IMG/VR virus record: IMGVR_UViG_3300042154_004729
Location: 1 to 62,733 of that record
Length of the DNA: 62,733 bases
From: a virus
Strand: one strand, 5' to 3'
This document shows, one piece after another, positions 8,164 to 16,349 of the stretch; the first letter of the stretch is position 1; each line of letters begins with the position of its first letter. The notes under the pieces are model-generated. The model made no database searches, was not told the origin of the DNA, and saw only the letters and a program-made list of their open reading frames with translations. The translations under genes and the position numbers were made by a program.

Positions 8164-8504
8164 CCTAATTTTCTATTTAAAAAGTCCCTATCAGGACTTT
8201 GACCTTGCATTTGCCCTCGCGAATATTCAACTGCAAAGCTACAATAGTTAATAGTATCTTTAAAACTATCTTCAATACTCTCAAAGTTTGGAGAGTAGTT
8301 TGGATCATGTTGCATCGCTTCAATGACACTACGAATACGCAGCATTTTAGCCCAAACAATATCAAGCAGTGTGCTTACTCCATTTGGATAATAGTCAGCT
8401 TGTTGAATGCTGCTATATGGATTCTGATAATCATTTCCCTTTTTGAGTTGTAATTCTACACACTCTCGTAATACCTTTACGCTTTCTTTTTCTTCTAGTC
8501 TCAT
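8139..8504 (-). CDS. Nucleotide modification associated domain 1 (DUF1599-like) protein
   Basis: About 121 residues from ATG 8504. A longer frame overlaps the gp42 gene, whose stop is at 8506. The family pattern is visible: ELQLKKGNDYQNP, then QADYYPNGVSTLLDIVWAKMLR, then FESIEDSFKDTINYCSFAVEY. This is an all-alpha family that sits next to enzymes of modified-nucleotide synthesis. Here it directly follows dCMP hydroxymethylase by 1 nt, which fits a role in controlling or processing the modified nucleotide pool. The 3' end overlaps the uvsX promoter region. Confidence 0.75.
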   Translation of the reverse strand: MRLEEKESVKVLRECVELQLKKGNDYQNPYSSIQQADYYPNGVSTLLDIVWAKMLRIRSVIEAMQHDPNYSPNFESIEDSFKDTINYCSFAVEYSRGQMQGQSPDRDFLNRKLGLQYEKTV

Positions 8505-8505
8505 G

Positions 8506-9198
8506 TTATTTTTGTTTATAAATTTCTCCAGTTTTTGCATAGTGTTCAACAAGATAAAACTGTCTTTCGTATAGATGTAAATTACCAACTTGCCAGACTA
8601 TATCTCCAGGCAAGATGCCAAGATCATCAGCTAGTGCATGTTGAACGTGACATTGCCATGCATAGTCATTGCGATAGCCAGCCCATGCATCATTGCTTCG
8701 CATCTGCACAACTGTTTGTAATCGACCATCGCGAATTTGATATTGCACTGTATTTGTACAAATGAAATCGCTCATGCCATCTGTATTATATTCATAGTGC
8801 ATGCTTGGTCGAGTATAGATCATAACAGCGCGACGGCTATTAGGATTAGTTCTTAATTCAAGCAATACGTTTTGATATTGATTATAGTTCTTTTCGTGCC
8901 AAACCAAATAGCCATAGTTGCTGTTAATATATCCACCTTTACTTGCTACTTGTTGCCAGATCTTTGGCACATCACCAGGAATATCAGCTACTTTTAGACT
9001 TTGAGAGAGATACCATGCCAGTTCGCGGGTGACATAATCTTCGTTGACTTCACCGAAAATACTTGGCTCATCAGCAATAAAACTAGCGCCCAATATTTCG
9101 ATTGTTTTGCAACCAGTCTTATCAGTTGTAAACTGTCCTGAATTATAGGCAGTTAAAAAATTATTTCTTATATCTGTTATCAACATAGATTTATACAT
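8506..9198 (-). CDS. 42: dCMP hydroxymethylase gp42
   Basis: 230 residues from ATG 9198 (ATG 9186 is possible; T4 gp42 is 246). It makes 5-hydroxymethyl-dCMP from dCMP and methylene-tetrahydrofolate. Similarity to T4 gp42 is extensive: DKTGCKTIEILGASFIADEP, IPGDVPKIWQQVAS, RRAVMIYTRPS, CTNTVQYQIRDG. The catalytic cysteine is C147. The GYRND segment puts Asp at 178 where thymidylate synthases have Asn, matching T4 D179 and arguing for hydroxymethylase over TMP synthase. It overlaps the upstream gene by 8 nt and is followed by the DUF1599-like gene. Confidence 0.93.
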   Translation of the reverse strand: MYKSMLITDIRNNFLTAYNSGQFTTDKTGCKTIEILGASFIADEPSIFGEVNEDYVTRELAWYLSQSLKVADIPGDVPKIWQQVASKGGYINSNYGYLVWHEKNYNQYQNVLLELRTNPNSRRAVMIYTRPSMHYEYNTDGMSDFICTNTVQYQIRDGRLQTVVQMRSNDAWAGYRNDYAWQCHVQHALADDLGILPGDIVWQVGNLHLYERQFYLVEHYAKTGEIYKQK

Positions 9199-9574
9199 AA
9201 CGGTTAATTGTTGCACGATTATCAAGCAACATGATCATATAACGGCGATCAAATTCTTGGATCTTTTCAATTGCTGCGCGTAAATTTTGTTCATCACTTT
9301 TGCTGTGAATATATTCCAATTCAGTTTCAATAAGCCAATTGATCATAAGCTCACGATCATTATTTAGATATTCGATAAATTCTTCAAAATCTATACGAGT
9401 TTGATCAGCTGGCCAAATATAATCACCAGCTAAAGTTTCTGTTACGTGCTTATAGAAAGTTTCACCTGCTTTAAACAAATGGCATCTAATGTCATCGTTT
9501 TCTGCGACAATGAGACAATCAATTGCATTTGACAATTCATGGCTTGTTGTTTGCATCTCTTTTGTTTTTATCAT
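9191..9574 (-). CDS. Hypothetical early protein upstream of gp42
   Basis: 127 residues from ATG 9574. An upstream ATG at 9604 lies inside the spacer of the predicted promoter, so I chose 9574 with a 20-nt leader. The protein is soluble and acidic, rich in predicted helix (IDFEEFIEYLNN, NLRAAIEKIQEFDRR), with no recognised motif. It overlaps the gp42 start by 8 nt, so the two are probably co-expressed. Function unknown. Confidence 0.7.
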   Translation of the reverse strand: MIKTKEMQTTSHELSNAIDCLIVAENDDIRCHLFKAGETFYKHVTETLAGDYIWPADQTRIDFEEFIEYLNNDRELMINWLIETELEYIHSKSDEQNLRAAIEKIQEFDRRYMIMLLDNRATINRYV

Positions 9575-9594
9575 ATTGTTATGGAATGTATTAT

Positions 9595-9623
9595 AGTCTA
9601 TCATGTTTTTTGTATTTTGTAAA
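9595..9623 (-). promoter_or_regulatory. Early promoter upstream of the gp42 operon
   Basis: -35 TTTACA (9623-9618), 17-nt spacer, -10 TAGACT (9600-9595), then 20 nt to the ATG at 9574. It would drive the hypothetical gene, gp42 and the DUF1599-like gene. Confidence 0.55.
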
Positions 9624-9631
9624 TCATAAAA

Positions 9632-10576
9632 TCATATTAAAACGCTTTCAATTGCCCAATTAAGAGCTCTTTGACTTTCAGTATGCAAATCTCGGCTTTT
9701 ATACCAGCCTCCAGTATCGGCGTCAAGTTGTTTAGCAATCATTTCAAGATCATATGCACTTATATCAAAGCCTCGTTTGAGGGCATTTGCGGCTGTTGAG
9801 CAGAGTATAAGATACATCTTATGATACCAACCACTTGTAGTTAGTGCTCGATATTCTGCAACTGCTTTTTTATTAACAAACGGACAATCAACATAGCTGC
9901 TCCATTTAGCATTGCGATTTAAACGCTGACGCTGATAATCAAGCAACTTTTGTTTAATCTCATCACTTAGTTGTGCCTTAAAGCTTGTGCTCTTGAAACT
10001 ATTGTCATTATACTCAACACTTGCGAGAAGTTCATCAACTTTAATAGGCTCTCCGTTAAAACTATGGAAAAAACTATATGCTTGTGGATATTGTGCAGGC
10101 ACATAATACATGCGACTAAGATCTTTAGTTTGTGGATCTCCTAGTTCATTATATCTCTTATTAAGCGCATACCAAAAATGTTTGATTTCACCAGCTGCGA
10201 TATCTCGATCACATGCTAAGACTATTCTAAACTTAGCATGTTCAGCACGACTGCTTGAGCTGTTATAAACCACACACTGACAATCCTTAAAGGTATCAAT
10301 AACGCTTTGAGCATCACCATTATAGTCATCAATATCGAGTGCAGCCCAACCAGCCCAGCATTCAACATTGGCATTTGCTCGTGTTGAATCTGGTTTATAA
10401 ACAGCTGGACTAATTAGTGGACTGCCCTGTCGTCTTTCATCGCGTTTGGGTTTATAGCCAGGCTGAGTGTATAGATTATGCAAACATTCAACAAACTGTT
10501 CCCAGTTTTCAAACTCACCATGTCGATGAGTCTTGTTATCAAAAATTGATTTGAATATTGTAAAACCTATTTTCAT
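9632..10576 (-). CDS. Archaeo-eukaryotic primase (PrimPol)-like protein
   Basis: 314 residues. GWAALDIDDY places a hhDhD metal-binding motif at 81-84. SSSRAEHAKFRIVL (about 107-120) fits the second motif with its histidine and basic residue. DLSRMYYVPAQ (152-162) fits the third motif, as in PrimPol families with a D-x-SR-xxYxP pattern. These are the three motifs of the AEP primase superfamily, unlike the T4 TOPRIM primase gp61. It overlaps the MazG-like gene by 4 nt. In context it may prime for gp41/gp43. The assignment rests on motif order; catalytic activity is inferred. Confidence 0.6.
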   Translation of the reverse strand: MKIGFTIFKSIFDNKTHRHGEFENWEQFVECLHNLYTQPGYKPKRDERRQGSPLISPAVYKPDSTRANANVECWAGWAALDIDDYNGDAQSVIDTFKDCQCVVYNSSSSRAEHAKFRIVLACDRDIAAGEIKHFWYALNKRYNELGDPQTKDLSRMYYVPAQYPQAYSFFHSFNGEPIKVDELLASVEYNDNSFKSTSFKAQLSDEIKQKLLDYQRQRLNRNAKWSSYVDCPFVNKKAVAEYRALTTSGWYHKMYLILCSTAANALKRGFDISAYDLEMIAKQLDADTGGWYKSRDLHTESQRALNWAIESVLI

Positions 10577-10980
10577 ACAAGTTCAGAAAAACGGCCATGA
10601 TTGCCGCTATGATTTGGTGGTTGCCAGCCTTCTGGCTTAATTAAGTCTGGAAGACCAAAGGCATTTGGTCGACTTGCTTTTACGCCAACCTCTTTATTCA
10701 TATTTGCAGCAAGTACTTCATTCCATGCTGCATGACTATCAACACCAAAAAGATCAAGTGTGCCGATCGCGACAACACAAAGATCAATCAATGCATCAAC
10801 TGTTTCTTCAGAATCACGACGCGTAATTGCTTCTTGCAATTCAGCTAGCTCTTCTGCTAGAAAGCTTACTCTAAATTTAATAAACTCATGTAGCAGCTCT
10901 GGCGAAAGAGTCGCCATTTTAGCTTTTACATTATAATGCTCATGCATCTTTTCAATATCTTCTACCCAGTTTTGTGACAT
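10573..10980 (-). CDS. MazG-like nucleotide pyrophosphohydrolase
   Basis: 135 residues. The helix LAEELAELQEA (E43, E44, E47) followed by ETVDALIDLCVVAIGTLDLFG (D62, D66) gives the ExxE...ExxD metal-binding layout of all-alpha NTP pyrophosphatases (MazG/PRA-PH type). Such enzymes hydrolyse NTPs or dNTPs to monophosphates. Next to gp43, gp42 and a primase-like gene, nucleotide-pool control is the likely job. Its stop overlaps the start of the primase-like gene (ATGA). Substrate unknown. Confidence 0.75.
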   Translation of the reverse strand: MSQNWVEDIEKMHEHYNVKAKMATLSPELLHEFIKFRVSFLAEELAELQEAITRRDSEETVDALIDLCVVAIGTLDLFGVDSHAAWNEVLAANMNKEVGVKASRPNAFGLPDLIKPEGWQPPNHSGNHGRFSELV

Positions 10981-11002
10981 ATATTTTTTTAGTTATTTGT
11001 TA

Positions 11003-13525
11003 TTATGCGAAAAAGTCTTCGAGGCTCGAACGCTCCTCTGCGCTCCAGCCAATTGCATCAAGAATTAGTTGTATTGGCTCAAGAAACGCCTTTTGAAATT
11101 GCATATCAAAGTCAATATAGCTTTCAATCTTAAATTCAATTGGCAGTTTACCAACAAATGCTATGCAATTTTCTCGTGTTGGATTTTGTGGTCGCAAGAA
11201 TATGTATTTAATCTTTTCTCCGTTTTTAATCTTTGGCACATTTTTGCAATTCACTTCATCAAGCAACCAGTTATGCATAAGACATCCACGCACATGCAGC
11301 GGTGTGCCCTTTGTATAGATGGTTTTGCGATCAGCATATTTGCGAACATTAGTAACACCACGCGGCAATCCAATTTGTTCAGGAGTCATGCTTTCAAACT
11401 CACGTCTAAATTTAGCAATTGCATCTTGTGTTTGTTTTTGATTGCCGCTAATAATAACAGAGAATAGATTTTTCATAGCTTCACGACAAACCTTTGGCGT
11501 ACTGCTTTTTACTGCTTCAATGCCTTTCATTTTAATTTTAGGCTTTGCATATTGTACGCCTTCACTGTTATGCACATTCAGAATATATCTTTTCTTTGCA
11601 GTCCAGATTGCGCGATCAGCAATAACTTCTCGCTTCATATTCATAGTATTTTTATATGCTTGAGTCATATCAGCGAGAGTTTTAAATGTTTTTTGAAAAA
11701 GAGGCTCAAGTGCCTTGGAACCAAACTCATCAAGAAATGCTACTGGATTTTTAGGTGAGAATTGATTAACTACGTCTTCAACATTCAAATAGATGCTATC
11801 AGTGTCCATTGCAATAACATAGTCTTTAGACTTTGTGTTTTTCAAAAAGCTATTGAGATATGTATTGATTGCATACTCAGCTTTGTTAATAACAAGCTGG
11901 CCAGTAAGTGTAATGCCTTCTGCAATAAGAATATCAAAATAGCGGAAATATTTGTTTGCAATAGCACCGTAAAGACTATTCATCAAAATCTTGATACACA
12001 TCTGTTCGGTATCAAGACGAGAGATTTCAGATACGAGAGCTGGAGACTTTGAGATTTCATAGTCTTGCTGTTTGCCTAACATCTCCTTTTTAATAATCAC
12101 TCGGCGATTATAAAGCTCTTCAACAATCGCTGGCAAAAAGCCTTGTTTATCTCGACGAAATGTTGCACCATTTGCGGCAACAGCAAGATTATCTTCTAAG
12201 CCATCAATTTTAGATAGAGTCAATAGCTTATCAGGACCTAATCCACTAATCACACTATGTCGTACGAGCATTTCGGGACTCATGTTATATTGAATAATGA
12301 TATTAGGATATAGACTATTCAAGTCGAAGCTTAGCACCCAATTATACATGCCAGGTTTTGGATCCTTAACATATCCACCAGCATAGTCTTGTGCAAAGCT
12401 AGCTCTGTTATTTGGTGGTACAGCAATTTTTTTATTTGCAAGATAGCGAAAGATAATGCTATCCCAGATACCAACAGTGCCGAGTGTATCGGCATAGTTA
12501 ACACCGCCAAAATAGGCAAGTGTAAAAACAAGATTAAGTAGACCGAGCTTTTGCTCAAAGCGTTCAATGAGTTCAACGTCAACAACGTTATATTCAACAT
12601 ATGTTTGATAGTCTGTTTCATAGAGATTTTTTAGACTGCCACTATAATCAACCTTATTTTCGCCAAGCACAACTTCAGCGATATGATCAAGCTTATAACT
12701 TTCTTGTTGACCATATGTGTTGAGAGTAAATTTCTTAAAGAGCTCAAGATAGTCGAGTTGTTGTATGCCTACGATATTATAACCATATTGCTCTTGACCT
12801 TTGACAGTGACATTACGCTCTTCAATTTGTTTCCATGGACTAAGCTTAAGAACTTCTCCTTCATCAAGCAAAAGACTGCAGCGATTAACAAGATATGGTA
12901 TATCGAAAAAGTTTGTGTTCCAGCCAGTAATAACATCAGGCGTATTATCGGGATCACTCCACCAATCAATAAAGTCTTGAAGCATATCAGACTCTTTGAT
13001 AAACTCGCGATATTCAATTTTCAAATGGCGAAGCTTGCTAATTGACATGTCATATTCTTTAAGACCCCAAACAATATAAACATCTTGTCGACTACTCTTA
13101 ACAGTAATTGTTAGCACACGATTGCTTGCCATGCGTGCTTCACTATAGCTTCCTTCTTCATCGCAGTCAACCTCAATATCGATATACGCAATATCAATAA
13201 AACGCTTGACATAGTCAATCCTATCTGGAAATTGGCTTTGAATAAACGCAGGAATCCAACGATCATTGCCATAGATCTTAAAACCAGAAATGCCTTCATA
13301 TTGTTTTGTAAAAGCTCGGGCTTCGCTCATGCTATCAAATCGAACTGGCTCCAGAGCTTTGTCATCAAGACTGCGCCAACCACTTTTTGGATCCTTTGAT
13401 TCAACATATAGACACGGCTTATATCGAAAGCTTTCATAGAGTTTTTTACCGCTCGCATCATAGCCTCGATATTTAATGCTATTCATGTGGCGATCCACGT
13501 TTGTATAAAAACCAGTTAATGTCAT
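11003..13525 (-). CDS. 43: DNA polymerase gp43, family B
   Basis: 840 residues (T4: 898). Exonuclease motifs: DIEVD at 116-120, GWNTNFFDIPYL from 201, YNVVD at 312-316. Polymerase motifs: DLNSLYPN at 401-408, KILMNSLYG at 512-520, DTDS at 574-577. The C-terminus SLEDFFA fits the sliding-clamp binding tail of T4 gp43. It is intact with all catalytic aspartates, so both polymerase and proofreading activities are expected. It has its own early promoter whose -10 ends 6 nt before the ATG, directly abutting the terminator of the gene upstream. Confidence 0.97.
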   Translation of the reverse strand: MTLTGFYTNVDRHMNSIKYRGYDASGKKLYESFRYKPCLYVESKDPKSGWRSLDDKALEPVRFDSMSEARAFTKQYEGISGFKIYGNDRWIPAFIQSQFPDRIDYVKRFIDIAYIDIEVDCDEEGSYSEARMASNRVLTITVKSSRQDVYIVWGLKEYDMSISKLRHLKIEYREFIKESDMLQDFIDWWSDPDNTPDVITGWNTNFFDIPYLVNRCSLLLDEGEVLKLSPWKQIEERNVTVKGQEQYGYNIVGIQQLDYLELFKKFTLNTYGQQESYKLDHIAEVVLGENKVDYSGSLKNLYETDYQTYVEYNVVDVELIERFEQKLGLLNLVFTLAYFGGVNYADTLGTVGIWDSIIFRYLANKKIAVPPNNRASFAQDYAGGYVKDPKPGMYNWVLSFDLNSLYPNIIIQYNMSPEMLVRHSVISGLGPDKLLTLSKIDGLEDNLAVAANGATFRRDKQGFLPAIVEELYNRRVIIKKEMLGKQQDYEISKSPALVSEISRLDTEQMCIKILMNSLYGAIANKYFRYFDILIAEGITLTGQLVINKAEYAINTYLNSFLKNTKSKDYVIAMDTDSIYLNVEDVVNQFSPKNPVAFLDEFGSKALEPLFQKTFKTLADMTQAYKNTMNMKREVIADRAIWTAKKRYILNVHNSEGVQYAKPKIKMKGIEAVKSSTPKVCREAMKNLFSVIISGNQKQTQDAIAKFRREFESMTPEQIGLPRGVTNVRKYADRKTIYTKGTPLHVRGCLMHNWLLDEVNCKNVPKIKNGEKIKYIFLRPQNPTRENCIAFVGKLPIEFKIESYIDFDMQFQKAFLEPIQLILDAIGWSAEERSSLEDFFA

Positions 13526-13531
13526 GTCACT

Positions 13532-13560
13532 ATATTACCACAAATTTTATCATTTGTAAA
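13532..13560 (-). promoter_or_regulatory. Early promoter of gp43
   Basis: T-tract, then -35 TTTACA (13560-13555), 17-nt spacer, -10 TAATAT (13537-13532), then 6 nt to the ATG. The T-tract in front of the -35 belongs to the terminator at 13565-13590. Confidence 0.75.
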
Positions 13561-13564
13561 CCAA

Positions 13565-13590
13565 AAAAGCACTGCTTAAGCAGTGCTTTT
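13565..13590 (-). terminator. Intrinsic terminator fused to the gp43 promoter
   Basis: Perfect 26-nt palindrome with arms AAAAGCACTGCTT / AAGCAGTGCTTTT, T-tracts on both strands. It ends the 217-residue gene and abuts the gp43 -35 element. It could work in both directions. Confidence 0.9.
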
Positions 13591-13614
13591 GTTTTAAGAA
13601 TATTGGACTTAATA

Positions 13615-14268
13615 TTATTTAATAGTTTTGCCAAACAATAGTTCCTTTGCTTGCTCTAATATTGTTTTTCCACTATAATGAGATTCGTTTTTCATTTTGG
13701 AGATTTTGGCTAAATCAACAATGGATCTTTTTAAGCCGCTCATATCGGCAGGAGACTGCAAATATAGCTTACCAATATTTTTTAGTGCAGAGGCAGCAAC
13801 TGTTGCACGTGTTCTAACTCCATCTTTTTCTTTTTGCAATATTAGATTAAGAAGATCTTTGCCTGCGACTAGTGGTTTTAAGTATTTGGTAACATAGTTA
13901 ACTGTTAAAAAGTCAGTTTTTACCCCTTTATCATTTTCTAGGCCATAGCTCTTTAATTTAGCTTTCGTAGCTGCACTTTCATTATTAATAATCTCAGTAA
14001 GAGCAGCTAATGCCTCTTTATAATTATTTTTGAAAAATGTTTTTGCGATACTATTAATTAGGGCATTGCTATCTTTTAGACACTTAAGAAGTGCATCAGC
14101 ATAATATTGATTCATATCATCAACTGAGATTTCTGTTTTCATAATACCAGCTTTTGCCTTTGATGAAGACTTTAATAGATCCTCTGAATCACCAATAAAT
14201 TGTTCTGTAGCATCTTGATAAGCAACGGCAATACTTTTTATTAATTTCTTATATTGATCTTTTTCCAT
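13615..14268 (-). CDS. Late hypothetical protein inserted between regA and gp43
   Basis: 217 residues, no recognised family. The sequence is mostly helical and lysine-rich, with no membrane segment. It has a perfect late box 7 nt upstream of its ATG and a strong terminator after its stop, so it is a self-contained late unit inside the early replication block, where T4 has regA directly before gene 43. It may be a structural or virion-internal protein, but nothing in the sequence proves this. Confidence 0.75.
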   Translation of the reverse strand: MEKDQYKKLIKSIAVAYQDATEQFIGDSEDLLKSSSKAKAGIMKTEISVDDMNQYYADALLKCLKDSNALINSIAKTFFKNNYKEALAALTEIINNESAATKAKLKSYGLENDKGVKTDFLTVNYVTKYLKPLVAGKDLLNLILQKEKDGVRTRATVAASALKNIGKLYLQSPADMSGLKRSIVDLAKISKMKNESHYSGKTILEQAKELLFGKTIK

Positions 14269-14275
14269 ATTATCT

Positions 14276-14283
14276 TATTTATA
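14276..14283 (-). promoter_or_regulatory. Late promoter box TATAAATA
   Basis: Exact late octamer 7 nt upstream of the ATG at 14268, in the 21-nt gap after regA. Confidence 0.85.
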
Positions 14284-14289
14284 GTTTTT

Positions 14290-14712
14290 TTACTTTTTAA
14301 CTACTCCAATTTTATATTTGGCTTCAAGACTCCATTCACTCTTTTCGCGATATGGTACAATCTTGATGCTCTTTAGGCTGCTAACGTTATTAGCAATCTT
14401 ATTGCGATCAACAATAGTGCATAGTCCCCAATCGTGCAGCAAGCTTGCAATTGCATTACGACGAGCAATGTCATCGCTACTCAATGTGCTAGGCTTGCCA
14501 TCAAGCATAAAGAGCTCTTTGAAATGGCAGATATAATAACGACCTTGTTTATGCAAGATGTGACAGCTTTGCCAAAGTTTCTTTTCTTCGTTTTTACTTG
14601 CGACACCAATACGTGTTAGCGTCTCTTTAACCTTCAAGAAATCATCTGGCTCTTCAAGTGAAATCTCTAGCATCCAGCTACTATTCCATTCATAATCTGA
14701 TTGTGTTGTCAT
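14290..14712 (-). CDS. regA: RegA translational repressor
   Basis: 140 residues from ATG 14712; the extra upstream frame to 14745 overlaps gp62. T4 RegA (122 residues) binds start regions of early mRNAs and blocks translation. Close matches include DDFLKVKETLTRIGVASKNE, QSCHILHKQGRYYICHFKEL, SLLHDWGLCTIV and EWSLEAKYKIG. It carries about 15 extra N-terminal residues compared with T4 (MTTQSDYEWNSSWM). It lies directly after gp62, as in T4, with a GATAAATA box in the 13-nt gap. Confidence 0.94.
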   Translation of the reverse strand: MTTQSDYEWNSSWMLEISLEEPDDFLKVKETLTRIGVASKNEEKKLWQSCHILHKQGRYYICHFKELFMLDGKPSTLSSDDIARRNAIASLLHDWGLCTIVDRNKIANNVSSLKSIKIVPYREKSEWSLEAKYKIGVVKK

Positions 14713-14717
14713 GTTAC

Positions 14718-14725
14718 TATTTATC
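14718..14725 (-). promoter_or_regulatory. Late-type box GATAAATA before regA
   Basis: NATAAATA variant, 5 nt before the regA ATG, between the gp62 stop (14726) and regA. It may give late transcription of regA. Confidence 0.55.
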
Positions 14726-15157
14726 TTAACATTTTCCTCCAACATTCATAGCAAGTCGCAATTCTCGCAAAGCATCCTCTCCGAAGAGAGGCAATACTTC
14801 TCGAGCTTTTTGACTGCTATAGCCATAGCGACGTTTGATTAGTTCAACATCATCGCCGTCTGGCAATGCCTTGAACCATTTACTAAAACGTTTGCGAGGC
14901 CTCAGACTATGTCGATAAAAATCATATGACATTTTTGCTGGCAAGTCATGATGAATATTCATCTCATTTGCAAAGAGTATGCTATCTTGAAAAAAGCTTA
15001 GACCTCGATTAATCATAAACGAGTTATAAGCCTTTTCATTCTCAGAGACTGTCGCTTCTGTTGGAGTAGCAGTGCTATCACACAACAAATCATCGACCTT
15101 TGGGCCACTATTAATATTTGTTAAAATATCAAAAAAGTTAATTGGTTTTTTACTCAT
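14726..15157 (-). CDS. 62: Clamp loader small subunit gp62
   Basis: 143 residues (T4: 187). With gp44 it loads the gp45 clamp. The recognisable part is the central INFFDILTNI start and the C-terminal PRKRFSKWFKALPDGDDVELIKRRYGYSSQKARE stretch (given in shortened form: RKRFSKWFKA...IKRRYGYS), as in T4-like gp62. It starts at ATG 15157, whose ATGA overlaps the gp44 stop, the coupling known for T4 44/62. It is shorter than T4 gp62, mainly at the N-terminus. Confidence 0.85.
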   Translation of the reverse strand: MSKKPINFFDILTNINSGPKVDDLLCDSTATPTEATVSENEKAYNSFMINRGLSFFQDSILFANEMNIHHDLPAKMSYDFYRHSLRPRKRFSKWFKALPDGDDVELIKRRYGYSSQKAREVLPLFGEDALRELRLAMNVGGKC

Positions 15158-16089
15158 TTCCAATTTACTGTTCCCATAAGTTCAGTGCAGCATGCAACAA
15201 GATTAATTTCTTTATCTGCTACAAAACTAGATTTATATTGATAGTCGGCTAGAATAAGAACAGCTGCTGGTTTACTCGCAGGCTCGATCCAACTATCCAT
15301 GTTATCATAGATCTTGCGAAAGACGTATGTGCTATCACCATTGCTGCTATTTGCAACCCACTCACGCATAGTCTTAAAGTTTTTAGTTTTAAGGCTATCA
15401 CGCAGAACTGCAAAACTATCATCACCGCTATCAGCTAGAATGTGAGCTCCGATACTACCACTTAATGCATGACGTTGACATTCACCAATCACTCGTCTCC
15501 AGTCTGGAGCATGCTTGCAAATAAGTTGGGCAAGCACAGCATCATCTGCACTTACGCCTTCGCTTTGCAAGATATATTGCAGCCGTTGCATAAACTTGCC
15601 TGCTAATGAAGCTAGTGTCTTTTTATTGACATTAAATTCAACTACAGTGCATCGACTATGCAATGGCTCAATAATACGATTTTTGAAATTACAAGTTAAG
15701 ATGAAACGACAGTTATTACTAAACTCTTCCATAAATGCACGCAACGCTGGCTGAGTGCTATGAACGCCGAGATATTCGGCCTCGTCAATAATAACCACTT
15801 TGGTACCGCCACTTAGGCTGATGCTACTTGCAAATTGTTTAATTTTGTTTCGCAGCACATCAATGCCACTCTCTTCAGAGCCATTGATAAAAATATAATC
15901 ACAACTGAGTTCTTTGCAAAGAGCTTTTGCTAAGGTTGTTTTACCAGTTCCAGCCGAACCAGCTAAAATCATATTTGGTACATTGCCACTCTTAACAATC
16001 TCATGAAAGGTTGTTTTAAGAGTTTTTGGCAGGATGCAATCTTCAATTTTTTGTGGTCTATATTTTTCTACCCAAATTTCGTTTTTCAT
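15154..16089 (-). CDS. 44: Clamp loader large subunit gp44
   Basis: 311 residues (T4: 319). AAA+ ATPase of the clamp loader. The Walker A motif GSAGTGKT is at 44-51, Walker B IIDEAE at 100-105, and the arginine-finger SRC motif is at 145-147, all intact. It sits between the dsbA-like gene (3-nt gap) and gp62 (4-nt overlap), within the gp45-to-regA operon. Confidence 0.96.
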   Translation of the reverse strand: MKNEIWVEKYRPQKIEDCILPKTLKTTFHEIVKSGNVPNMILAGSAGTGKTTLAKALCKELSCDYIFINGSEESGIDVLRNKIKQFASSISLSGGTKVVIIDEAEYLGVHSTQPALRAFMEEFSNNCRFILTCNFKNRIIEPLHSRCTVVEFNVNKKTLASLAGKFMQRLQYILQSEGVSADDAVLAQLICKHAPDWRRVIGECQRHALSGSIGAHILADSGDDSFAVLRDSLKTKNFKTMREWVANSSNGDSTYVFRKIYDNMDSWIEPASKPAAVLILADYQYKSSFVADKEINLVACCTELMGTVNWK

Positions 16090-16092
16090 AAT

Positions 16093-16347
16093 TTATTGTT
16101 TCTTCAATGCGTCATATAATGATTTAATATCGCTCGTTTCTTCTTCGAAACTTGCTCCAGCTCGTTTATGATAGAGACGCGCTACCTTACGAACCATTGG
16201 TTTTGGCAGATCAAGACTATCATGCACAGCATGAATAATTTCTTTGATCTGATCTTTAGCAGCATCGACAATATCGAGCTGCTCATCAATTTCTTTGATC
16301 GCATCATAAAATGCGACTCGATCTGTTTCAGACTTGAATTCAATCAT
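16093..16347 (-). CDS. dsbA: DsbA-like double-stranded DNA binding, late transcription protein
   Basis: 84 residues (T4 DsbA: 89). The C-terminal half matches T4 DsbA in order: K.ARLYHKRAG, then FEEETSDIKSLYDAL, against LLALYHKDNR and FEAETEEVVELYD. T4 DsbA binds duplex DNA near late promoters. The neighbours gp45 and gp44, and gp55 elsewhere in the window, supply the other late-transcription parts. The match is a recalled short-sequence comparison, so confidence is moderate. Confidence 0.72.
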   Translation of the reverse strand: MIEFKSETDRVAFYDAIKEIDEQLDIVDAAKDQIKEIIHAVHDSLDLPKPMVRKVARLYHKRAGASFEEETSDIKSLYDALKKQ

Positions 16348-16349
16348 GT

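Noticed and set aside
8506-9198. Thymidylate synthase
   Set aside because: The substrate-specifying Asn is Asp (D178) and the whole sequence follows T4 gp42, so dCMP hydroxymethylase is preferred.
12331-12621. Hydrophobic 96-codon minus-strand frame
   Set aside because: It lies inside gp43 on the same strand in another frame, over conserved polymerase sequence, with no separate start signals.
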